Program-made: the position numbers and the translations under genes
Notes under the pieces: generated by a model
What the model was told of the DNA's origin: nothing
Databases searched by the model: none
What the model saw: only the letters and a program-made list of their open reading frames with translations
Source of the DNA: Strigamia acuminata
Taxonomy: Eukaryota > Arthropoda > Chilopoda > Geophilomorpha > Linotaeniidae
Assembly (NCBI GenBank): GCA_949358305.1
Contig: OX442321.1
Location: 8,333,605-8,397,604, forward strand
DNA: 64,000 nucleotides
Direction of reading: 5' to 3'
Part shown: positions 52,283 through 63,268 of the stretch, one piece after another
Layout: each line of letters begins with the position of its first letter
Numbering within the stretch: the stretch's first letter is position 1

Positions 52283-52910
52283 GAAAAATGGGAAAAGAAA
52301 ATTTGAATTACTCCACGTTTTTATTCGACCCATAAATTGATGAGTTGATCCGATTACAAATTATTTCTTCAGATATATATATATATATATATATTTCTTA
52401 CAATTTTTCATTCTAAATGCAAATCACACTATACAAATTTTATTGTATGTTGAAAATAAAATTGAAACCATTTGTAGCATTCTTTTATGTAGTGTTTGTT
52501 TGTTGTTTTTCGTTGCTGTCCATACACTTGAGCAAATTGTGTAGAAGTTACATGATTCTGTGCCGTGGCATTTGCAATTATACGACTGAAAAGCTTTTAC
52601 AAAATAAGAATTACAAGTATTAAAGTTCTTTTCTAATACCAAGTAAGTTATCCATAAATACAAACATACTATGGCAACTGTCTGTATACAATTAATATAC
52701 ACCGTGCTTCAGTTATACTCGAATGCCGCCATATTTAAATTCCAGCTGCAAACAATTTAATTCGTCAGATTTAATCACTGAATCTCGGTGTTATTCATAT
52801 TATATTTGATCGAAGTAATTACACAATTTTAGTACACGAAGAAAAGGCGTCACAAAGATATAAGTGCATTAGAAGAATAATAGACAAATTTGTCATTACA
52901 ACAGTTTCCG
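52283..52910. other. Intergenic region between the rhodanese-like gene and monoamine oxidase C
   Basis: The two genes are tail to tail. It contains a TA microsatellite (52373-52394). A 92-codon minus-strand open frame has no recognisable content. Confidence 0.6.
52373..52394. repeat. TA microsatellite
   Basis: Eleven AT units in a row. Confidence 0.9.
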
Positions 52911-55900
52911 TTAACGGAACAGAGGACAATGTTTTCGCGTCATAAATCCTAGTACAACAGCAAGACCAACTGTAGATATTCCCAAAAAGTGTAAAAAACC
53001 AGTAGCAGAGGGCAAATAGCGCTCGCACATTGAAACTTTAAATGGCAAGGCTGGAACTTCCTACAGAATAAATTTACTTACTTAATACACGCGTATTAAC
53101 CACCGAAGTGGACTGTTAAACTAACTTGACTCTCCGGTGCTTCTATCCATATTTTATCAATCGAAATCTTCCCCATTGCGTGTAAAACTTGTCTGGCAGC
53201 ACGTTCTCCCGCAGATGCCGCACCATCCATATATCCGGACCACTTAATAGCCGTCTCTGTACCAGCAAAAAATACGCGATCATGTGGCTCTCGCATTACT
53301 CTAAATAACCATGCAAAATGAATATTATCAAATAATTACGTAGACGTGTAATGTTTGTAATTACTTTGCGTATTTTGTCATGCAGCCGGGTGGATACATG
53401 GCAGTGTAACATCCTCCCGCATATGGCATTTCCATCCAATTTTTTTCTTCATAATGAATGGGCTAGAAGTGCATTTCTAATAATTATCATTCAAATTATT
53501 ATAACTGTATTTTTTATTTACATGTAAAGCTTCGTCCGAATCCAACACTTTGGCAAGACCTTTAGCTATGGCTTGTTTCCGTTCTTCTTCGGTGAGCTGC
53601 GTCATACGTCGTGCTTTATTGGCAAGAATAAATCTAGGAAATATAATAATTTAAAAAACAATTTTGCTTCACGATAACCTAATTAAGTAAATAAAATTCT
53701 CTTTGCTCACCCTATTATGGCAGGCTCTGACCCATCTGGTTTTGTGTCATCAAGAGTAATGCTTAGCGGATAGTCATCTCCTTCACACATACTTTCCCCG
53801 CATATTCCTGCATCGTATTTTTTTTAAAAAAGTTTTATTTAAAAAGAAATTATTAAGTGTATATTTATTTTCAAACCTCTGTCACGCCAAAAATTCCTCC
53901 TGTAATATATAATGCATTTAATGACGGATCCCATAGGCACCCTTTGGATTAATTGGTTTTTTAGGGCGGAAAATGGCGGATCAAAATGGATTTTCAAGAG
54001 TAAAATTGGTGGAATAGCGGAAATAACAAAATCTGCCTAGCTATGACAGAAAAAATCACTTGTAAAATCAATATATAGAGATAGACAGAAAGTAATCGAT
54101 TTTACCTTAAATTTTTGACCATCTAGGGTGGTAATTTCAACACCAGCACCAGACTGTGTAATTCCAACGACTGGTTTTTTAAGAATAACTCGACCTACAT
54201 CAAATCTCATGTATTATTCTTTTCTAATATTTAATAATTAGTTGGGAAGAATACCTTCAAGTTTAGCTGCCATTCTTTCACTAATTTGTTGACTTCCACC
54301 AACAAATTTCCGCTCCTAAAAAGACATCGTAATAAAATTGCTAACAATAGCAATAAATTTGATTTACTTGTCCTCCATTTGTGACCGAAAATATTCTTCT
54401 GGTCCCACCACACTGTTTCACATACCACAGAAACCAAAGCAAAGATGCCTCGTACGCTTCGGTCGTTATGTTTATGTTAATAAAAGTTTCTATAAAATCT
54501 CGGACGGACCTACATGACACATTTTACACAAATTACTGATACTGAACAAAATTCAAAATGAATGCTTACTTGGACCAAGCCACCTCGTTTGCAAATTGTC
54601 TCACCGTCTTGTGATCCCATTCTTCGGCGTGAGGCGCTTTCCAAGGCGCTTCTGCTGGAATCTTGTATTTAAAAAAAAAACAATTCAATTACTTTCAAAT
54701 GGTTTTAAATAAAATAAATACCTCCATTCCCATTTGATCAATCGTTCTGAACATGTTGTTCATGTCGAGAATAAGCAAAGGATTCCATGATGTCGGGTAG
54801 TAAGAGTTCTCGAATAACCGGCGCGCACCCTGGAAACACGATTCTTTTAATCAAGTTAATGAAATTGCATTACCGCAAATCACTTACATTTTTCATGTGA
54901 ACAATTGGCTTGTCTTCGTTAATTTTATACGTTTCAACATTAAACTCTTTGGCCAGTCGTAGAATGCAGTTCTGTGTAGGACCGACATATGCACCTCCGA
55001 TATCAACATATTTCACTCTGGGAGGATCCTAAATTTCCAGATAAAACAACATCTTTTCAATTACGCCGCTCTTGTACTGTTACTGCAATTTTAATCGAAT
55101 GTGGCATTTCATTAGATTAGAGTTGTTTGGGTTTCGCTCGACGCACGATTTCAATTTGCACGAACCATTCATACACAAGTGCTCCTGCAGTCAAACTGAT
55201 TGAAGGGGTTTTGTAATTCTCCCACCGTTCCTCTTTTGATAAAATTCATTATTGATTGATTCGCTCAGCTGTTGGGAATTGGAGCGAACGTAAGCCGGAT
55301 GCGACATCAACAAAAATTCACTCGATCATGCTGAGATCAACAAACTAATTCAACCTTTTCAACCTGTATTTAAACACTAACTAATTTCAGTTCATTTTTG
55401 TAATTTTTTTTTAAATTTGAATAATTGAGATTACATCATTTCCACTAAAAACCATCGAGATGTGAAAAATTGATGACTGACAATAAATTTAACATTTCAA
55501 AACTTATTTACCCTTTTTGTAAATGTCCTTCCGCCAACTCTATCCTGAGCTTCTAAAACTATCACGTTTACTTTCTCCTCGTGTAGTAGCTTAGCAGCTG
55601 TCAATCCTATTTAAGTAAAAAAATAAAAACTTGATAAATAATAATGATAAAACTATATATTTAATCTCATTAGCCAAACACGAATGCAGCTTAATATTGA
55701 CTATTAAGCTGACATTCAAGTCTCATCTCATTTTTCTCATATCAAAAAGAGCATGGATCGATCAAAAATGAGCTTAATGCATAGAATGAAGCATTCGCCG
55801 CACCCTGCTCGCATCCAATCTCTTATATCTTAAAAATATCGTTTGCTACAGCGACATTTCCCGTCACCATGTTTAAGCCATAAAAGAAATCTCATAACAC

Positions 55901-57274
55901 AGGAAGTTTTTCCACAATGTGCATTGACAGTGCATCAAGTTCAAAATTGCAAGATTTAACTTGGCCATCTGCCACTTACAAGTTAGTTTTCTGATTGATG
56001 TTTACACTTGCAAGATAAACATGATACATGTATTTTAATTTGAAGCACGCGCGCCCCAGCCAAATGCTCGCATGCTCGCGTGCCAAGTTCCAAGTTGGAT
56101 GCCTTTATGCTATCACTAAGGGACTTTCACAGAGCTGTTGTGTCTCGGCAAGATCAATATCTGCCGGGCACCAATTTGACGAACTAAATAAAACTGCTTC
56201 GAGTGTGAGTCATTCCACTTGAAAATTACATCTGCACAGTGAATTAGCAGGGAAGCTCCTTTTTAATCCCATCCAATCTAAATTCCTAACACAAATTTGA
56301 GGAAAGAAAAAATTTCTGCTTGTTGACAAGTCATGCGCTTAAATCTTCCCCATTGCGAAAACAAAATAATCTAAAATTTTTTTAAAAAAAAAAAAAATTA
56401 AATTAAATATAATTATTTCAAATATTTGCATTCTTTTTCTTTTTTTTTTTATTATTTACAGTGCGATCAAGGTTGTGTTATATCATCAATTCAGGTGTGA
56501 CAAATGGATAATAAAGTTCAACTTAAAAAGTTTTTTTTCTGTCTGTTAATGTTTATCTTAGAAGTTGCACTTTTTTCCTCGTGTTACATGACTGAATGTC
56601 AAAGTCGATTACGATAATGAAAATATTGGGAGGAAAAAAGAGATTAGGAGGAAAATAAATCTAAATTTAATTATTTTTTAAACGAGGACAAGTGGGTTTT
56701 TAATATTTATTAATAGCCTATAATTTTTCCACCCAAGACCAAGACACAAAGCGGCTTTAAAGGTCTCTTGTAAAAAAAAAAAAGATAAATGTGAAGATTT
56801 GCTTGTCACTAAAATTGAGATTTATCGTGTCCGATCAAATAAAACCATTTCCCAGTTTCTCAAGCACAGGTCACGGACTAACGGCTATCCGTGTCCTGAT
56901 GCTCACGGTGAAATGAACCGCAGGATGTCACAAAGGTCATCTATCATTAAATGAGATTTCCTCATACACTCAAGGCTATCCTTTTCAAGTGTAAATTTGA
57001 CAAATTATTAAAATAAAACCACGCAATTACACACCAGGCAAACATTAACTCTCCGTAAAAAGTCAACCACTAATCCAGATAAGAAAATGCTTTCAAAAAA
57101 GTGAAAAATAAAAATTTCATCACATAAAAACCAGTTATCCTTCACAAAAATAAAAAAAAATGAAAAAATAATTACACAAACAATTTTATAAAACGGCAAA
57201 TTAAAAACGAATTAAAACTCACCACTAATTCCACCTCCTATCACAACAACCTGGGCTGTTCGTTCGGTTGTCAT
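52911..57274 (-). CDS. Monoamine oxidase C-copy (523 aa), diverged paralogue
   Basis: Fourteen exons: 57223-57274, 55512-55606, 54888-55028, 54722-54829, 54570-54661, 54368-54509, 54255-54315, 54106-54194, 53877-54036, 53711-53807, 53522-53633, 53365-53462, 53126-53300, 52911-53060. Splice sites are GT-AG (one donor is the weak GTTTGA) and the joined frame is open. [11 protein letters not shown] binds [15 protein letters not shown], the flavin cysteine (residue 401) in [18 protein letters not shown] and [13 protein letters not shown] are all standard. A C-terminal hydrophobic anchor ends in TRKHCPLFR. Compared with A and B it has an extra intron after TNGGQ and lacks the one after AIPP. Intron 1 is 1.6 kb. 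Both cage tyrosines are kept, so this is a conventional amine oxidase. Confidence 0.95.
55607..57222. other. First intron of monoamine oxidase C
   Basis: A 1616-bp intron, far longer than the others in this gene. Genes A and B also have a relatively long first intron (568 and 538 bp). It may hold regulatory sequence; nothing specific was recognised. Confidence 0.7.
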
Positions 57275-57699
57275 CGTCTTAATTCAATAGCAAGGTACGA
57301 TGCTGCTAGTTAGATACGGCTTGGATCGCAGGGCAGCTATGACAGCGAAGCTGACGCCGCCCCTCGCTAGCAACCGGTCCAGTTCACTGCAAGTAAGGGA
57401 GAGAAACATTCCGAATAAATATTCCGCGTTTTAATGATAATCGTCAATAGAAAATCGCTCACCTGTTACACGTCAATGTTGAATACTGATTTCGATTTTA
57501 CTGTTTTGTTTTGTTTCGTTTTATTGTTCGTTTCGCTTCACTTGAAACAATGTGGTTCGTTGAATGATACGAATAATAAACTCGTTTGTTTAACTACTTA
57601 AGTTTACTTAAATCGAATCATACATGAAGGTTAGTTTTGCAAAATTTGTATCGAATGAAAATTAATACTATAATGAATCATATTAAAACAATAAACCGA
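57275..57699 (-). promoter_or_regulatory. Upstream region of monoamine oxidase C
   Basis: Directly upstream of the start codon is a GC-rich patch (57300-57390, including GACGCCGCCCCTCGCTAGCA). Beyond it is AT-rich sequence up to the next locus. It does not share the motifs seen upstream of A and B. Confidence 0.35.
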
Positions 57700-57958
57700 T
57701 TACATGTCAAAACTTCCATCGGACGTTGCTTTGTCCACGCTTCCGCAATGGGTTGTTTCTATTTCATAGTCACCACAAACATGCATTTTCTTCAACTCGT
57801 CCATTAAACCACGGCTTGTATTACACGGTGTATATTTCATTTGAATCTTTATCTCTTTAATTACTTGGACTCCTTAGCTCATTTTTCATGTTGCTTAATA
57901 TGCGATCAATTTTGCATTTCTTCTATTTTTAACGTTTGATTCACTTGGTCATTTAAAT
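57700..57958 (-). pseudogene. Probable 3' end of an unrecognised coiled-coil gene, frame broken
   Basis: A good acceptor (TTTTTTTCAG) precedes 57958 on the minus strand. Protein-like sequence then continues through three frames: LNDQVNQTLKIEEMQ, then IDRILSNMKNELRSP, then VIKEIKIQMKYTPCNTSRGL and onward to GSVDKATSDGSFDM and a TAA at 57702-57700. The last frame alone is open for 58 codons (57700-57873) and reads as real protein. Two one-base differences would restore continuity, so this is either a young pseudogene or carries indel errors at A runs. The first part is heptad-like. No family recognised. Confidence 0.4.
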
Positions 57959-58084
57959 CTGAAAAAAACAAATTTAAATTTAATATTTCATATGATAAAT
58001 AAAAAAAAAATAAACCTAAACAAAAAAGTAAACAACCTGAATTCCTGAATCCTGGTCGTAAGAAATCTAGTCAAAATCATTGCT

Positions 58085-58175
58085 CGTCGAAATGATTCAC
58101 AGTCGAGATGATTCTCAGTCGAAATGATTCGAGATCGAAAATTTTCCTGTCGAAAGGAATCCCGGTTGAAAAATT
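58085..58175. repeat. Degenerate minisatellite of GTCGAAATGATTC units
   Basis: Five to six diverged copies of a 16-19 bp unit (GTCGAAATGATTC, GTCGAGATGATTC, GTCGAAAGGAATC and similar). On the minus strand one frame is open across it. Confidence 0.65.
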
Positions 58176-58280
58176 TCGTTCAGTCCGTGTACAACTAAAT
58201 CCATTGATATATAAAATATAAAAATAAAAATTTAAATTCTGAATGTAATAATTTGTAAATTCGTTGAATGCGATAATTAC

Positions 58281-58368
58281 TTTCGAGTTTCTTCACAAAT
58301 CACGTTATTCGTTATAGCTTGCTCATCTTGCAAAGTAATACACAACTTGACGAATTTATCCGATTAAT
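58281..58368 (-). pseudogene. Exon-like block resembling part of the neighbouring ORF
   Basis: The minus strand has an acceptor (ATTTTTCAG) before 58368 and a GTAATT donor after 58281. The frame KLCITLQDEQAITNNVICEE resembles YLITLRQDEQACQTNLQRAK in the ORF at 58481-58789. An in-frame TAA right after the acceptor spoils this reading. Possibly a decayed duplicate exon. Confidence 0.25.
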
Positions 58369-58480
58369 CTGAAAAATATTTTAAAAAATAAGCGAATTAT
58401 TACGACTAGTGCTTTTTGCTTTGTTTTGTTACCGTAATTAGTGATCTTTGTGTCAAAATACACGGGCGATTTCGTTTTGG

Positions 58481-58789
58481 TTACGGGTTTAGTTGTTTCT
58501 TCGCTCGCTGGAGATTCGTTTGACAGGCCTGCTCATCCTGTCTTAATGTAATCAAATAGGTCTCTAATATGCGGATGGAAATTGGAAAAATGTCTGTAAC
58601 TCGACTTTGTGTAGCTTGATTGAGGAGCCATTTCAATTCTTCGATAACGATAGCTGACGACATTAGAACGAAGCTATTTGTTTTCACTGCGAACACGCCG
58701 GATGACACTTGGAAGGCCATAATAGCATAAAAGGAAAAGTAGGGTAACTCCTTAGTTGAAGTGTTTCCGCCACACGATGGCGCTGTCAT
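58481..58789 (-). CDS. Unrecognised 102-residue open frame
   Basis: The minus-strand frame from ATG at 58789 begins MTAPSCGGNTSTKELPYFSF and ends LRQDEQACQTNLQRAKKQLN-P. The middle is hydrophobic and helical (IVIEELKWLLNQATQSRV), and the end is a charged helix. An AG directly precedes the ATG, so it may be an internal exon with more sequence upstream. It may be the 5' part of the broken locus ending at 57700. I recognise no domain. Confidence 0.3.
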   Translation of the reverse strand: MTAPSCGGNTSTKELPYFSFYAIMAFQVSSGVFAVKTNSFVLMSSAIVIEELKWLLNQATQSRVTDIFPISIRILETYLITLRQDEQACQTNLQRAKKQLNP

Positions 58790-59243
58790 CTTTTTAGGTC
58801 TCACCCGATCTACAAATACCAAGACAAATACACTCCCAGGCAAGGTACAATCGTAGACAAAAAAATTGTCGCCTTTTCCCTGTGGACAGAGCGCTTTGAT
58901 GGCCGAATAAGAAAAAATTCAGTATTCCATATTTTACCACAACAAAATTATTGAAAATATATTTTATCTGTTCACAATCATGATTCTCAAGGAGCTTTGA
59001 AACTTCAAATAAAACAATTTTTTTTATTTTATAATTAACGAATTAAATGATCGAGTTAAAACTATCTGACGGTATAGAACTATAAAAAGATTAACAATTT
59101 TGTCAGCAGAGTGCGCCATATCACATTTTAAGCGCCAAATTGTAACTAGTAAATAGCCCCTTTTATGATGAGTAAATATGAGTAAAGAATATTTCATGCA
59201 TGTATTAGAAATAAATATGCATAGAGAGTAATATTCAAAACAC
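58790..59243. other. Intergenic region before the polyglycine cluster
   Basis: AT-rich sequence without recognisable genes. Confidence 0.5.
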
Positions 59244-59249
59244 TTTATT
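59244..59249 (-). terminator. Polyadenylation signal of polyglycine gene 1
   Basis: AATAAA on the minus strand, within the shared context AATGAATAAA, 41 bp past the stop codon. Confidence 0.6.
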
Positions 59250-59289
59250 CATTATAGACTCGTTTGCAAAATTAAAAAAGAAATTGACT

Positions 59290-59558
59290 TCACGCACCTT
59301 CCGCGGCTGGGGGTGGAGTAGGTTGTGCTCCTCCGGCTGCTCCACCTGCTTGTTCAAGTTTTGACAGTCTTTCTTCGAGAGCTTTCAGTTGAGTTTGAAG
59401 ATGTTCTACATCAACTTCGGCTTTCTGAGATTTCCCTGAAAGTCCTGGAGCACCAGCGGCACCAGCACCACTAGAAGAACCAGAAGAACCACCAGGGGCA
59501 CCAGGAGCCCCTTTAGAACCAGCTTTGTCTTTGGATTTCTTTTTTGCTCCTGCTCCAC

Positions 59559-59596
<38 letters not shown>

Positions 59597-59658
59597 GCAG
59601 ACGACATCGCAACTGCAATCACAGCCAGTAGAAGTAGAAGTAGGATAAGTTTTGCCAT
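59290..59658 (-). CDS. Small secreted polyglycine protein 1 (122 aa)
   Basis: Single-exon frame on the minus strand. I choose ATG 59658 (MAKLILLLLLLAVIAVAMSS), because the frame upstream has only TTG. The first 20 or so residues are a typical signal peptide, probably cut after SSA. A run of 14 glycines follows, then a basic KKKSKDK stretch. Next comes collagen-like GAPGAPGG and GAAGAPGLSGKS, then a helical heptad segment (VEHLQTQLKALEERLSKLEQ), and a Gly/Ala/Pro-rich tail. AATAAA follows about 45 bp after the stop. It is one of three tandem paralogues. Function unknown: a structural or matrix protein is suggested by composition only. Confidence 0.75.
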
Positions 59659-60723
59659 TTGGAAAGTTGACAAAGAATGGTAAATGTTGCTTCTTTTCGG
59701 TGTGATTTGAAAGTGAGGAATGGCAGGTTTTAAGATATGATTGTTGATTATTTCATAGTGGCGCTTTGATTACCTTTTGTTCTAAATTGCCTTGCTTAAA
59801 ATAGTACTTTAATTACCGAATATTCAAGTACAAGGATATTGCATGAAATTTAAAACAGAAAGTATAGCAATTATTAGCGCATGATTACGATCGTTTTACA
59901 TCGGGCGTGCTCAATCAATTTAAAAATAAAATAAAAAGTAGATCATTGGAAAATTATGCCATAATTTGGCCCCGTCCACAAAAAGAAAACTACAAATTAA
60001 CAACGTTGTAATGTTAAGATGGCGATTTTATCACTTGTGTTGCGAAAAAATGCTGAATAAAACACATTGTTGGCCTTAAGGGACAGTCGAGGTACCTTTA
60101 TTTCGTAAAAAATAAGTTTATTTATGATTATTAATGCTTATTAATATGATTATTAGCATACATTATTGGCAGTATGCTGTCGCGTAAAAATAAACTTCCA
60201 GTCCCTAAGCAAAGTATAAAAAAAGGCCCTCTTACTTTCTAAGTCTCAAACTGCTCGATTATGTAATTTTGCGATTTTCCGCTGATGTGGTTGTTGTTTT
60301 GTAGTTTTTGTTAAAATTGTCTCTATTATGGTTTGCACACGTTTCCGGAAAGAGTGACACCAGTGCAATTGTTTGAATGAGTTGGAGATGAGCAAGAGAA
60401 ACCACAGTTTAAGAAAAGTTGTTGTAGCGGAAAGCGATGTGGTTTCAGCTGTGCACACATACACAGACAAAATACTTGTCTTTTAGAAATAATAGCAGGT
60501 AATAGTACTATTCACTCGAGTGCAATAAAAAATATAAAACTATTATGTTATCGTATGCAAAAAAAAAATAGAATTTAGTGTTTGAACTTGGCATCGAGTA
60601 GAAAAAATGGAACAAATTCGGAATTTTCGGCATAACTAGTAAATATCCACTTTTCATGACTAATGTAAAGTATATTTAATTCATGTATTGGAAATCATCA
60701 AGCAGAGAGAGCAATTCAAAAGT

Positions 60724-60729
60724 TTTATT
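60724..60729 (-). terminator. Polyadenylation signal of polyglycine gene 2
   Basis: AATAAA on the minus strand in the same AATGAATAAA context, 58 bp past the stop codon. Confidence 0.6.
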
Positions 60730-60786
60730 CATTATACACTCGTAGCAACGACATGAACATTTTGCAGAATAAATACGAAATCGACT

Positions 60787-61125
60787 TCAAGCACCTCCTG
60801 CGTCTGGTGGTGGAGCTGCCTCTGCTGCTCCGGCTGCCGGGGCACCACCTGCTGCTTGTTCAAGTTTAGACAGTCTTTCTTCAAAAGCTTTCATTCCAGT
60901 TTGAAACTGTTCCAGAGTGTCCACGGGGTTGGATTTCCCTTTAACTTCTGTGAGTGGCGGTTTTGTGACTTTTTTTTTATTCATATTCACCGCACCACCA
61001 CCACCTCCTCCTCCTCCTCCTCCACCGCCGCCGCCGCCGCCACCGCCGCCGCCTCCACCACCAGCAGAAGACTTCGAAATTACAAATACAGCCAGTAGAA
61101 GTAGAAATGAGATTAGTTTTGCCAT
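60787..61125 (-). CDS. Small secreted polyglycine protein 2 (112 aa)
   Basis: Single exon; start ATG 61125 gives MAKLISFLLLLAVFVISKSS, a signal peptide, then about 23 glycines, a basic linker (NMNKKKVTKPP) and the shared heptad segment (LEQFQTGMKAFEERLSKLEQ). An Ala/Pro-rich end follows, finishing PPPDAGGA. It lacks the collagen-like triplets of copy 1. The glycine codons alternate GGC, GGT and GGA, so the tract expands by replication slippage. It has an extra 25-bp palindrome upstream that the other copies lack. Confidence 0.75.
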   Translation of the reverse strand: MAKLISFLLLLAVFVISKSSAGGGGGGGGGGGGGGGGGGGGGGGAVNMNKKKVTKPPLTEVKGKSNPVDTLEQFQTGMKAFEERLSKLEQAAGGAPAAGAAEAAPPPDAGGA

Positions 61126-61319
61126 TTTGAAAGTTGACAAAGAACGGTAAATGTTGCTTCTATTGGGTGTGATTTTAAAGTAAAGAATAGCAGGATTCAG
61201 GATGTAGTTTTGGATTATTTTATGGTGGCGCTTTTATTATCTTTTGTTCTAACTGGTCCTGCTTAAGATAGTATTTTAATTACCCAATTAACTATTCAAG
61301 TATCGTGATAGGCAGTAGC

Positions 61320-61344
61320 TACGTTCACGTCTGACGTGAACGTA
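61320..61344. promoter_or_regulatory. 25-bp palindrome upstream of polyglycine gene 2
   Basis: TACGTTCACGTC, a single T, then GACGTGAACGTA: two 12-bp arms in perfect dyad symmetry, 195 bp upstream of the start codon. It contains TGACGT and GTTCA/TGAAC half sites, as in bZIP or nuclear-receptor sites. It lies in about 250 bp present only in this copy, together with two CCAAT boxes (near 61366 and 61523). Confidence 0.45.
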
Positions 61345-62370
61345 TTATTTTCATGACGGGCTATGATTGGCTGAGATCCATTGATCTCGATTCGTTTCGT
61401 CAGCGTAAGTATTCTCAAATTTGATGTTCTCGAGGTTTTAGCTTCTTCCCCCCGTCCCAAGACCTAACCCAATCCGTTTTTAGCAGAGTAGACCAAACTG
61501 TGAATTTTCAGTTCGTATTTCAACCAATCACAGCGTAATTAAAAATAATAATTATTTCTAAGTGTTGACCACAAATATATAAAAATACACTTGAGATCAC
61601 CACAGTGTGTCTAGGATATCTCCAGGATATTCATAATCATTAAAGAGAACATGTAATTGAAATTTAAGTAAAGGTAGTTATTGTTGTGCAATTCTAAAAA
61701 TTATGATTTTGTCACGTGTGTTGCGGGAAAATACTAAATAAAATGTATTTTTGTCCTTAAGGGACAGTCGAGTTTTCTACATTTCGTAAAAAATAAGTCC
61801 ATTTTTTGTTTTTTATTTGCATACATTATTGGCAGTGTGCAGACGTGTTCCTTACGTACGAATTTCGGCTTTTGTGTTTTTGCAATTATCCACGTGATTG
61901 GTGAAACTGATTGCACATAATAAATCCAAAAGTGCAAAATTACAAAATACAAAATTTTGTCCATATTTGTTAAACCCCTTATTATGGTTTGTACAAAGTT
62001 CCATTATAGAAGTGCAACTGTCTCAATAAGTTAAAGATGAGAAAGAGAAACTATAGTTTGATAAAGCTTGTTATGGGAAAAAGCGATGTGGTTGTACCAG
62101 TGCACACACGACACACATATATGCACCAAATACATGACTTCCAGAAATAACAGCAGGTAATGAATGACACTGTTCACTTTTGTATTTTACTGTGAAAAAA
62201 ATAAAATTGACAAATTCAGGATTTGAATTTGGCATCGGGTAGTAAAAATGGAACAAACTCGCAATTTTCGGCATAACTACAGTAGTAAATATCCACTTTT
62301 TATGACTAATGTAAAGAATATTTAATGCATGTATTCAAGATCATTAAACAGATAGAGTAATTTCAAACGT

Positions 62371-62376
62371 TTTATT
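62371..62376 (-). terminator. Polyadenylation signal of polyglycine gene 3
   Basis: AATAAA on the minus strand in the same AATGAATAAA context, 64 bp past the stop codon. Confidence 0.6.
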
Positions 62377-62439
62377 CATTTCAAAATCTACATGAGCAAC
62401 AACATGAATATTTTGTAGAAATAAAAAAAGAAATCGACT

Positions 62440-62738
62440 TCACGCTCCTCCTGCGTCTGGTGGTGGAGTAGCGTCTGCTGCTGCGGCGGCCGGGGCAGCG
62501 GCCGGGGCAGCTGCTGCTCCTCCGGCTTGTTCTAATTTCAACAGTCTTTCTTCGAAAGCTTTCAGTGCAGCTTGAAATTGTTCCAGATCAGTTTCGGGGT
62601 TGGCGGATTTCCCTTTAACTCCTTTGGCTGGTTTTGCCGTCGTCGTCACTCCTCTTCTGCGCATACCACCACCACCACCACCACCACCTCCTCCACCTCC
62701 TCCTCCTCCTCCACCGCCGCCTCCACCACCTCCTCCTC

Positions 62739-62775
<37 letters not shown>

Positions 62776-62850
62776 ACCGCCACCCCAAGCAGCAGACTTT
62801 GAAATTGCAAACACAGCCAGTAGAAGTACAAATGAGATTAGTTTTGCCAT
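62440..62850 (-). CDS. Small secreted polyglycine protein 3 (136 aa)
   Basis: Single exon; start ATG 62850 gives MAKLISFVLLLAVFAISKSA, a signal peptide, then a glycine run of about 40 residues (the longest of the three), a basic linker (MRRRGVTTTAKPAKG) and the heptad segment (LEQFQAALKAFEERLLKLEQ). An Ala-rich tail ends TPPPDAGGA. Signal peptide, heptad segment and C-terminus are better conserved between copies than the linker. Confidence 0.75.
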
Positions 62851-63268
62851 TTGGAAAGTTGACAAAGAATGGTAAATATTGCTTCTTTTGGGTGTGCTTT
62901 TAAAGTGAGGAATGACAGGATTCAGGATATGGTTTATGATTATTGTATAGTGGCGCTTTTATTATCTTTTGTTCTAAATTGCTCTGCTTAAAATAGTATT
63001 TTAATTAATCAAGTAACTATTCAAGTGTAATGATATTCTACTAATTTTAAAAAAGTACAATGCGATTATTAGCGCTTGATTATGTTCCTTTTACATCAAG
63101 TACGTCACCAGAAGTACACATACCGTAAACACTTTTACTCTGATGTCACTTTTCCTTTATTCGTATAATGACAATGACTAAATAGACTAAGCAAACACAA
63201 ATAAAAAAAACACAAGGGCTCGAGACCCTAGAAGCGAGCCTGTTTTGTCATTATTAAATCTATTAAAA

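Larger units (their letters stand above)
59230..62960 (-). repeat. Tandem array of three polyglycine gene units
   Basis: The units repeat with starts 1467 and 1725 bp apart. The homology includes the flanks: the 5' leader (CATTCTTTGTCAACTTTCCA in copies 1 and 3), an upstream TAGTGGCGCTTT-type block followed by TTTTGTTCTAA, the 3' AATAAA region and the intergenic stretch with AAAAGCGATGTGGTT. The duplicated unit therefore includes promoter and terminator. Confidence 0.85.

Noticed and set aside
62572-62903. Polyproline, polyhistidine and polyserine open frames opposite the polyglycine genes
   Set aside because: They are antisense shadows of the GGN repeat; the minus-strand frames have signal peptides and paralogues.
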